Of a stretch of 64,000 bases of DNA, positions 35,601-44,200 are shown piece by piece. The DNA lies in NCBI RefSeq assembly GCF_963675165.1, contig NC_087377.1:11146632-11210631 (forward strand). Reading direction: 5' to 3'. The notes beneath the pieces are model-generated. The model was given only the letters and a program-made list of their open reading frames with translations. It did no database searches and was not told the DNA's origin. The position numbers and the translations under genes were made by a program. This DNA comes from Halichondria panicea. Lineage: Eukaryota; Porifera; Demospongiae; Suberitida; Halichondriidae. Within the stretch, counting starts at the first letter, position 1; each line of letters starts with the position of its first letter.

Positions 35601-36397
35601 TGATTTAGAATAGCTGCGCTAAGCAAGCTAACTATGACTATTATTAATAGTATAAGACTCACATTGAAGGCCGTTTTTGAATCATGCGGTGCTAATAGAA
35701 AGTTGCTATTCTACTTGTAGTAGTTAGTTCTCCACTAAAGCACTACAAGCTGCAAGAGTGAGATAGAAGTATTGTGCAGCTTTGCAGCTTTTATCTCAGA
35801 GCGAAGCTTTTTAGTTGCAAAGTCTTCTTTGTACCTAGCTTGCTTAGCGCTATAAATTATTCTAAATCAGTTATAGGTCTCGTCTGTAATGTGCTCCTGG
35901 TCTCGTCCAACGGTTACTGTGAGATTATGAGACCCTAGGCATTTAGTAGCGCCCTAGCTCGGAATGTTACAGCCTCAGGCCCTTGGGGTCTCATAATCTC
36001 AGCCTATAAACTATTATAATAGTTGGGAGTAGTGTCTTTTTGCAGTGCCATGAATCCTATTTCCCCCATAGCTGGTTCCAGCATGATTCTATCCCAGGAG
36101 GCCGTGATAGGTATCACCATTGTGGGCTCAGTGGTGGGGACCGTTGCCTTGGTGTTGGCCATCATCGGTTGTTTCTACTGCATCAGGCGATGTACCAAAA
36201 AAGAAGATGAGATAAATCCTCAACTTCATCCCAATGAAGCATATTCTCGTGTACTTCAGTTAAGACGAAATGAAGCATATGAGACGACAGGAAAACCTCC
36301 AGTATCTCAAGAGGACACTGACACCCAACTGTATGATGAGATGACACTGTCAGGACAACAGACAAAGGAGCCAGTGTATGCTGAAATAGGAAATTAA
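17696..36397 (+). CDS. Gene B: Ig3-FN3x3 transmembrane receptor, Tyr-rich tail (~711 aa)
   Basis: Exons: 17696-17780, 23354-23432 (or 22242-22320), 24470-24672, 24956-25216, 25460-25783, 26077-26225, 27703-27835, 27904-28191, 29848-30135 and 36072-36397 (2136 bp in frame). Residues 1-22 are a signal peptide (MKSVVILVAWLVIWGLS). Ig1 (~29-122) has Cys, Trp and Y-S-C. Ig2 (~123-209) and Ig3 (~210-317) have Ig-like features (G-E-Y-Q-Y; D-S-G-Q-Y) but no cysteines. Three FN3 domains fill ~318-603, and a membrane helix lies at ~615-641. The 70-residue tail has Y661-SRV, Y673-ETT, Y691-DEM and Y706-AEI. It is a cell-surface receptor of unknown ligand. The exon 1 donor at 17781 was chosen because the stronger-looking GTAAGG at 17826 creates TGA at the junction. 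It is a duplicate of gene C except in the tail. Confidence 0.85.
17781..22241. other. Gene B intron 1
   Basis: About 4.4 kb with no supported exon. It is nearly identical to gene C intron 1, so the open frames the two share reflect duplication rather than coding constraint. It carries an F2-like foldback at 21359-21400 inside a stretch (21353-21945) that gene C lacks. Confidence 0.75.
22242..22493 (+). pseudogene. Alternative exon 2 and truncated exon 3 of gene B
   Basis: 22242-22320 is a second copy of the 79-bp first Ig1 exon (E-R-A in place of E-G-A), with intact AG and GT. It is followed by the first ~52 bp of the next exon (22442-22493) before similarity stops at 'gtgacttaagt', with no donor. 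The full second copies are at 23354-23432 and 24470-24672. Each exon 2 runs phase 1 to phase 2, so using both would break the frame. The upstream copy could still serve as a mutually exclusive exon, while the truncated exon 3 is dead. Confidence 0.75.
24043..24136. repeat. Foldback element
   Basis: 'atcatgtgcat' and 'atgcacatgat' form the ends, with inner pairs 'ggtatctatg' / 'catagatacc' and 'agtgtccc' / 'gggacact'. It lies in the gene B-specific insertion between the duplicated Ig1 exons. Confidence 0.7.
24139..24434. mobile_element. MITE with ~40-bp terminal inverted repeats
   Basis: The left end 'caagagtagataagagtaag' is matched by the right end 'cttactcttatctactcttg', with about 40 paired bases in total. 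It directly abuts exon 24470-24672 and is absent from gene C. No coding capacity. Confidence 0.75.
26247..26955. mobile_element. Non-autonomous TA-flanked DNA transposon (pogo/Tigger-like ends)
   Basis: Ends CAGTGAACCTCGCTAAGTTG and, inverted, CAGTAGAACCTCGCTAATCG, with TA on both sides (26245-26246, 26956-26957). The same intron of gene C reads straight through the site, so the empty site is visible. TA duplication with CAG-type ends suggests the Tc1/mariner-pogo group. No transposase is recognisable. A second inverted repeat is nested within. Confidence 0.82.
26422..26696. mobile_element. Nested foldback element inside 26247-26955
   Basis: 'tccgttaggacgggaggtcg' at the left and 'cgacctcccgtcctaacgga' at the right are perfect inverses. 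The flanks also pair ('ggcgtgg' / 'ccacgac'). Either one element inserted into another or this is a sub-terminal repeat of the larger one. Confidence 0.75.
28208..29236. mobile_element. ~1-kb element with ~60-bp terminal inverted repeats
   Basis: The left end 'agccgtctaaagggggaagg' and the right end, inverted, 'agccgcctaagggggaaagg' continue to pair through 'gcggccgctt'. It begins 16 bp after the donor of gene B exon 27904-28191 and is missing from gene C. Inside, 28370-28470 resembles 37040-37160 and 28550-28690 resembles 35690-35830. No transposase frame was seen. Confidence 0.78.
32336..32717. mobile_element. MITE-like element (ATTACAGCGCCA ends)
   Basis: 'attacagcgccagaaaaaaa' near the left, 'tggcgctgtaattggta' at the right, and an internal 'gcgccagaaaaaaaaaa' copy give terminal and internal inverted and direct repeats. 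No open frame. Confidence 0.6.
34507..35051. mobile_element. Large inverted repeat, arms ~174 bp
   Basis: 34507-34680 and 34878-35051 are near-perfect inverses (for example 'gaaaaaatgggaaagagtag' and 'ctactctttcccattttttc') around a spacer of about 200 bp. A diverged fragment of the outer arm lies at 34270-34350. Probably a non-autonomous foldback element. Confidence 0.8.
35112..35149. repeat. Short foldback, family F2
   Basis: 'ccaggccgc' paired with 'cggcctgggttcgaggcta'. A half copy beginning TAGCCTCGATCCCAGGCCG stands at 35211-35230. Confidence 0.6.
35595..35877. repeat. Foldback element
   Basis: 'aactgatttagaatagctgc' at the left and 'gcgctataaattattctaaa' then 'tcagttata' at the right pair imperfectly, together with 'gctaagcaagcta' / 'tagcttgcttagc'. 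The middle resembles 28550-28690. Confidence 0.65.
35917..36003. repeat. Foldback element upstream of gene B TM exon
   Basis: 'ctgtgagattatgagaccc' and 'ggggtctcataatctcag' form inverted arms around about 50 bp, ending about 70 bp before the TM exon of gene B. Confidence 0.7.
36072..36397 (+). CDS. Gene B membrane-and-tail exon
   Basis: A single terminal exon carries the membrane helix and the entire 70-residue cytoplasmic tail. DNA identity with the gene C TM exon stops at about 36192, just after the codons for the juxtamembrane Arg-Arg. From there B reads T-K-K-E-D-E while C reads K-T-R-G-G-E. The tail has a local duplication (N-E-A-Y twice) and ends A-E-I-G-N before TAA at 36395-36397. 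Confidence 0.85.
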
Positions 36398-37156
36398 TCA
36401 AACATTGCAAAGTTCTATCAACATTATTCTGTTCTATTTTCTTTGCTACCCTAAAACGTCTGACACTCTAATGTTAACGCCAACTTCTCCATTTAAAAAC
36501 AGACACAATTGGGGAAGCTGCAGCCTTTTGGCCATTATAGAGAGATGCATATCTTCATTGAGAGGTTCGATTGCCAACCACATGTATGCTCTATATGAGT
36601 CAATTCCTGCATGCTACTAATTTTGGAGCTTTGCTTTGCTAGAGGCTGTAGAGACGAAGTAACACCAAAAAGCTGGAAACAAGAACGTGGTGGAGAGATA
36701 TTGATAGGCCTTGATAGATTATTCAGCATGCCGTAATTGTTAATACAAGCTGTTAGTAGAGCTGGCTAAATAGAAAAGTATGCAGGGCAGGTCGATTTAC
36801 TGTATTACTAAAATGTTTTGCGAGCATCAAACATATGCAAACTTGTTCACCCCTGCCCCCCTCCCCTCCTCCCACTTAGATGAAACCCTGGTAAATACAC
36901 ACCGATCCTGGCCAGAATGCAATATATAGTTAGATCGCAAAGTGGCCTTTCAGATTATTGGCTCTTGTTATGCCTTGAGGTGTAGCCGCATGAGGGATAC
37001 AATAACGCTGACCATGAAATACAGAAAAAGGAGGGATTGTATGTGTCTGTGTGTGTCTGTCTGTGTAGACTGCTAAAGCTGCTCAAGGATCAATGAAGTG
37101 CAAGTACTAAGCGTTTATATACGCTTCCAGTCATGTTTTCTTGGATTTTAATCCGT
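36398..37156. other. Region between gene B and the A-type relic
   Basis: No gene seen. 37040-37160 is a copy of the repeat segment found within the gene B element (28370-28470), including 'gctgctcaaggatcaatgaa' and 'agtcatgttttcttg', and it abuts the relic. No clear polyadenylation signal for gene B was found here. Confidence 0.6.
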
Positions 37157-37440
37157 GGATACGGGAACAATTGTAGTACCAACTGAGTGTAAGTACACTA
37201 GTGCCCCCTTGTGTAGTGCTTGTGATATATTCCCCATATGCAATATTATAGTCTTTATACTAGTATAGGTTTGGAGAATTGAAGTTAGTTATAAATCTTG
37301 TATAATTATATACTCTTCCTCCAGCAGATGTGTGTGGGTGTCAGAATGGTGGTACCTGTGTGGTGCAGACACGACGTGGGCGGGAGTTCAAGAGGTGTTT
37401 GTGTCCCTCTGAATACCGGGGACGCACTTGTGAAACATAG
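37157..37440 (+). pseudogene. Relic of a second A2-type gene (vWA-region exon end plus EGF exon)
   Basis: 37157-37192 reproduces the end of A2 exon 15048-15809 with its donor ('gggaacaattgt' ... 'gagtgtaagt'). 37325-37440 is a near-identical copy of the A2 EGF exon, in frame to its TAG but with the conserved Gly of P-S-G-Y-R-G changed to Glu. The A2 exon 16057-16607 is missing between them and nothing upstream is preserved. It marks where the duplicated block began, and it is not linked to any gene here. Confidence 0.85.
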
Positions 37441-38157
37441 AATGAGTTCAATTGGCCAACTTTCTTAGCTACATGCAAACATTAAACACTTTAATATATG
37501 CACATCATTCATTTGGCGATGCCACACATCAGGCTAGCTCTAGCCATCACGCATTATACAGTTTACCGTGACAGAAATACACACACACACACACACACAT
37601 GCAGGGGTCTTATTCCCATGCTGAGCTGTGAAAGATATAACTCTATGATCTAGTTTATTAACTTGAATTTATGAGTGCTGCTATAATAAATATATATTGT
37701 GCTGGAAAAATAATGTGATTATAGTGCTCTGTAGATCTAATTATGCTTTGAGTCTAGTATCAATAGTAGTGCAAATTATAAATGTGTCTCATTAAAACTC
37801 GTCAGGGTGCAGTACACCAGCGACCACAGTTACAACAATTTTTTTATATTGTAATCAAATCGTCAGTAAAATAGTTTATTCAAGCATTGGGGAACATGTT
37901 TAGATACCCTGTAGATCTAGTCTCACCATAAATAGAAGAGGTCTTACCTTTGTCTCTGGTTGCTGTGACTAGACTCCAGATCTAAAAGCGTTGAGCTTTG
38001 TAGCCTTAGAAGTGAGGAGGGAGGGGCTGCTTCTGCAGAAAAGTAATGCAGTAATGATATTCATGTTCTGTGGTTAAATTGTTCCAAACATATAAACCCA
38101 CATCGCATTAAACATGTGTGCTTGATGAATATATTAGAGTTAGAGGAGCTAGCTAGC

Positions 38158-38164
38158 TATATAT
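38158..38164 (+). promoter_or_regulatory. Putative TATA box of gene C
   Basis: TATATAT about 50 bp before the gene C start codon, in the same context as before gene B. Confidence 0.4.
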
Positions 38165-38213
38165 CAAGTCAGCGCAGAAGAATTACCTCTCCAAGTGGAG
38201 TTGAAGCCCCAAC

Positions 38214-41200
38214 ATGAAGTCTGCAGTTATACTTGTTGCGTGGCTAGTGATTTGGGGGCTCTCTGATGAAGTGCTGTCTGAACCAGTCATGGAGGATGGT
38301 ATGCTGAAGTCTAATTACACGCAGCTAGTTTTTGCACTTGTATGTAAGATTCATAATTATACTGCATGTCTAGCTTGCTGGATATGTAATATGCTCAAGC
38401 TAGCTGTAAGGTTTCTTAATTAACTGTAAAAGTATGTTTGTTCCAATGTAAATTCTCTGTCACTTTTTGCTGCATAATTAATAGTCGCTATTCTCTCAAT
38501 TAGAAAATGTGTCTGAGTATATAGTAAAGATACAAAATTGCCAAATTACCCGATCTTATACTGTTATTAATATGTAAATTGGTGTTTAGTTTGTTGTTTA
38601 ACAAGGTGTATCCTATCTGTTCGATCTCTCCCTAAAAGCAGACGTGTAGAGTTGAGTTCAGTAGCCCCTCATCGTACTTTCTGTATTTCATTCGTGAGCA
38701 AAATTCTTTTGAGATGGACTTCTGAATGTATATTAATTTACACAGTGACATGAACAGATATGCGTACTATAAGGTATACTTTTATTGTCCTGTGTATTAT
38801 CCATTTCCTAGCTTTTTAGCACTTTATTGTTAGTGTGTGTGTGTGTTTTGATAGAGTCCTATAAACTTGTCACCTTCTCCCACTCCATTAGACACCGACT
38901 GTAGGAGAGTGGAAACACATTAATGGGCCGCATAGAGTAATACACCGTATATTAGTGTTTGTTTTGGGCGCCTGTATCCCATAGCTACGGAGTTGTTGAC
39001 CAATTTTCTAAACATAAGAGTGTCCTTCAAAGCACTGTGGAATGATACAAACACACTAACCGATTTGTTGTTGATTTCACAGCATCATATGTGCATGAGA
39101 ATGTATGTATATTGATTTATTGCATGAATGTGAATATCTTTAAATAATGTCACTACTTCACTTTGTTAAATGTCGCACTGGGAGAAGTTCAATGTACAAT
39201 GGAAGAAATGCTGATTCAAGCTAAGTTGCGCAACTCTTTGAATTCCTCAGTCAAGATAAACATTCCAGCTGGCCTTACTCTCAACAGACACCTGTTAGCA
39301 ACCTTGCTCTTCTTGAATAGATCTTAAGTACTGACCCTTTACAGAAGCCAATTCACAACACAGGTCAGAGCTTCACCTGTCATGAGTAGTAGTAGTCATG
39401 CAAGCATATTTACTAGCTAGCCCCTGGGGGTATTTTGTCTATTGACACCTGTGGAAGTGTGGAAGTTTATTGTGTTTTAGGGGATTAGATTAGCATCTTG
39501 TCAATTCACCTTGTGACCAGTCTGTTTCATCTGATTGCTATATTTGCCTGCATCATAGTACTAACATTGCTAGAGGGGCAGGACACCAGTTTAGGCACTT
39601 GATGACAATAAGTTAGGTGTTGTCCCACTAACTGAATTTATGTTGGTTATGCAAAACGTACTAAATTTTACATAATTATTGGTGTACGTATGATTGGTTA
39701 CAGAAATATTACTAACTTTAATATTAATCAGTCTGATGACCTAGCTCTATTTATAGCTTCATGTACATGTATGTTGTTTTAATTTAGATCTGTATATAAT
39801 TGACTGAGCTTGAAGTTGTTAGGTCATGCATGGACACACACACAAATGGCTTTTATCTTGTTCGCTATATTCCCAGTTCAACAGAGCACCTACTTTGTGT
39901 TGATGATGCATTTCCTAGTCCACTCTCCCACTAGGTAATCGGGTTACTCCCACCCTGATCTCTCAGATAAAGCAAACACTAGCTATCTACAAATATGCTT
40001 TGTTTTCTGTTAATAGGAAAATTGCTAGTCAATTGGGACTAAAGCAGTTGCCTTTAATTTTTGTTTCCTGTATGGGTATATACATATCGCTGTGTTCAAT
40101 TAAAGAAAGAATTGCTGTATTTAGTGTGTAGGAGAGCTGATCATTATAATGGATCGTAAAAACAGAAAAACACAATAGCTGTCTGGACTTGAATCATTTC
40201 GAATAGTCAACTACTTATGAGGTATATAGACAAAATTAGCTGTGAAGGAAGTTATGGGCCAAGTGCTCCTGTGTTTCTATAGTAGACTAATTGTTGTGTT
40301 CAGCTGTTGGTAATGTAAGTGATGATTTCTCAAGTGTAGTTAGTGTGTGGCATATTGGCTACCAGAGTTCTGTGTTGTTACTGTCCCGAGCGTGTTGAAG
40401 TATGAATGAATGAATGTGCATTTTTGTATTTCAAAGTTCTTTGGTGCAATTCAGAGTGTCTTCAAAACCAACTGCTTATTGCTCCTTTGATGTTTTCATT
40501 CTTCTGTATCAATGTACATGCATGCAGCTTTCCCAGGTATAATTATATTAATTTGTACTTCCCTCTTTAGTAGGTATGTCTGGACTTTTGTTAAATGTAT
40601 CCCCAATTTACATTTCAACAAGTGTGGGTTGTGGTGGTATTGATGATTGGGTTTAGCTAGTGGCGCACCTACTCTGCTCTGTGATCACTAAGCCGTATAA
40701 ATACAACGTATGGCATTGTTGGAAGTATAGCATGCAATATGACCCTCCAACAGTGAGCGAATAGCTCCAGGCAGTCCCACACAAGAGGTCATATGTTAGC
40801 AGCATTGAAGTGTGTAATATGCCGGCGTTTGTGTGTGGTTGTGATTGGTGTGTGAGGTAACATTTCTCTGAGTGTAATTCGATCCCTTAATTCACTTTCT
40901 AATACTGGAGGACATGATCCCATATACTAGCTAGTCCCTCAATAGTATTGCATGGGGGTACCCATCTTAAGTCAGAACACTCTATGTATTACTTCCATCA
41001 GCTAGCTTACAGTAATAGTTAAACACATTACGGTACATAAGACTTACATGTACCACGGGTACGCACCAGTCTTTAGAGACAATTGAACAAACTTTCATTT
41101 CCTTGCAGGTAGTATAAGTATATGTGAGAATCCTAAAACTGACCAGGTCACCACATGCATATATACTGCACATAGAAACCTTTTTGCACCTTCTGTATAC

Positions 41201-44200
41201 TTGCTATAACCGCTCCCATTAATGCATTTTTGCGACACTGTATTGTTTTACGATCAATTACCTGCAGCTATATAGCACTAGCTGGTCCATCCTCTAGTCT
41301 ATCTGTTATGTGCTCCATTGTAAAGTGTATTGATTACTCCTAAATTCTTTCTCAGTGGTGGTATGATATGTATCCATGAATATCATTATGTAAAGCCAGT
41401 GTCAGTGTTTGGGTCACTTACTTATCCCACGAACAGTGTCTGGTTGATTAATCTAAAGGAATTCATTTTTTGTAGCCAGGCCTACAGTTTAATGTGCCAG
41501 TCAGATCATTCACATTCCCAGAGTGTAGTATGGCACTCCCTCCCTGACAGCCATGGCCCTAAAATATGCACAGTGAATTTTCCCACAGTGTTACCATAGC
41601 ATTACTTGTATTGTGGTTTACAGTAACCAATGCTCTACAGCTTTGAACTCTACTTCCTGGTACAAACAAATGTATACACATGCATGCTGGGAACTGTAAT
41701 AATTATCTTTGATGGTAGAGTTTCTATCCTGCTCTTAGATCATGTTTGTCATAAATGCTGCAATCTGATTGGTTAGAGGAAATGTTCTATCCAATTTAGA
41801 AAATCATGTACTTCAATAGAAAATCATGTAGCAAAGATTAGATAAGAACATTCAAATCTGATTGGCTAAATACTCATGGTTGCTATGATCTAAAATGCTT
41901 AGACACTGTTTAGGAAGTTTCCACATGATTTAGAAGTCCTCAGGGCTAGTAGAACCCTCACTGCGTTCGGGATACTACAACCAGCCCTTTGGGCTTCTAA
42001 ATCATGTAGAAACTTCCTAAACAGTGTCTAACTATTATATAGAAGAAGCTTTATAATAATTATATGTCTTGATCATTGTTGCATGCCCTGAAATTGTATC
42101 TGTTTTGTGCACAATCGTTCGTACCCGGCAAAGCTTGATATCAACAACATATTGTATTACCTCAACACAATGGTCTAGATGGCTCCAGAAATCCTCTGAC
42201 ACTCTCTATAGTTAATTTGTGTGGTGGTCGCTCATTCATTTGACGATGTTACATGTACACGTGTTTTCATACCAACTATAGTATATGCCACCCATGGCCA
42301 AAGAGTCGCAGCAATTATCACGATCAACGTAATAATTGGTTACTTGTCTGATCACTCACGAGGGAAATTGGTGAACAAATCAGATTCTCGTAGAAAGTCC
42401 TTCACTATTAGTTAAGGAATTTTAGTCCTAACCATGCAGGTTTTCTTGAAGAAATTTCGTGAATTCAATAGATGAGGTTTCTAGGACAGATGGGTTCTGG
42501 GCAATTTAAGTGAATGCCTTGAACATTCTAGCAATTACGTATACTGTTTTATTTTGCAGGAATACAATTAAACCGTGAGAACAAGACGCTTTTCTCCAAT
42601 GAAGGAGCTGTATTTAATCGACTGTGCCGATACATGAGGTCAATATTGCAGTACTTGGATGTGTATGCGCTATGGGTATAGCTTCATAGCAGGCAAAATA
42701 ATATAATGTCATGTTCTCAGAAATAATAGTGTTGTTCATGCTGGATACCATTTCCGTAGTGATACAAACATGCTTAACGAGCTGCAATGGATTCACAATG
42801 GTGACTTAAGTCAGCCAGTACGCAGTACATTGTCATCAGCTCTGCCACTGGCTATAGAGAATGTCCAGCTCTTGCATGCCGGGGAGTACAGCTGTAGGGC
42901 GATGCTTAACAATGGTAGTGTTGTTGGTCCTGTGTCGGCAGGATTCCTCAATGTTGCAGGTGAGTACTCTACTAGCTGGGGGGTAGCTGGTGTAACTGGT
43001 GTAACTGGTGTAGCTGGGGTAGCTGGTGTATCTGGGGTAGCTGGTGTATCTGGTGTATCTGAGGTATCTGGTGTATCTGGTGTAGCTGGGGTATCTGGGG
43101 TAGCTGGTGTCTATACCATCTAGTGGGAATAATTATGTTATGATAATAATAAATGTGGTTTTGTTGCAATCACATTCGGTTAGTTTGAAATATTTTGTTT
43201 ACAATTTATTGTGCATGATCAGCTGTCAACAAGTCACAACACACACTGTGTATGTACAGTACACGTAGTCACTCTGTAGTCTGCATGGATACCAATGTAG
43301 ACTCATGATGATATAATTATAATCGCTCCCATCTTCAGATTCGTCCCAGCTGATTGTCCCACCAAAACAGTACGTACTGAAGGGTGGTGATATTACACTT
43401 GAGTACTCGACAACGCTAACGGACAATGTATTGGGGGTGTGGCAAACTGCCTCGTCAAACACACCTACCGATCCCGTGATAACAAATGCTCAGGTGGAGA
43501 ATGAGTTGGCTGGAGAGTATCAATACAATATCTTGTTTTATTTGACGGACACTGCTGACCAAGTGAACACTCAGCGACAATCGGAAGCTATTGTAGTAGG
43601 TGAGAGCTACAGAGCATGAGGTTATCTTACAAGTAACTCGATCTTGTGTGCGTATGTTATGAAAACTGCTTGAACAATTTTAATTTATGTGTACAGAGCT
43701 ATGGGAATTCATAGTTAGGTTTGAATACTTGCCATAGCTCTGAGCAACTCCCTTCATGCACTTGCTGTAGGTACGACGTGTAGGGCTAATCTATTTCAAG
43801 TATGGATCAAAGAACATTAATTGTATGACCCCCATTTGAAATAGTTACCGACAAGCACACACACACACACACACAGTTCCTCCACGGATCACTGCCTACT
43901 CTCAGTCCCCGATACAAGTCATCGGAGGATCCACACAATCCCTGAGGGTCTCTTTTGTGAGCAGGACAATGAACAGTACTACTGTCAGCTGGACCAGACT
44001 CAGTGGGAACATGCCCTCGGGGGCACAGGTGGAAACAGTTTGGTTGGACGATAGTACCGGTAATGCAACGACTTCTCTCAACTTCAACTCTCTAACTAGA
44101 AGTGACAGTGGTCAGTATCGAGTGAGTATCACTAACTCGCATGAAGTGGTTCCAGTAGACCAGAGAACAGTCAGCAAAATGTTTGAGTTGACTGTGAAAG

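Larger units (their letters stand above)
30136..36071. other. Gene B last intron, expanded by repeats
   Basis: This 5.9-kb intron corresponds to a 589-bp intron in gene C (46635-47223). Similarity to C fades near 30290 and resumes near 36046. The extra DNA includes an element at ~32336-32717, the inverted repeat 34507-35051, F2 foldbacks near 32997, 35112 and 35211, and foldbacks at 35595-35877 and 35917-36003. I see no convincing gene in it. Confidence 0.75.
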
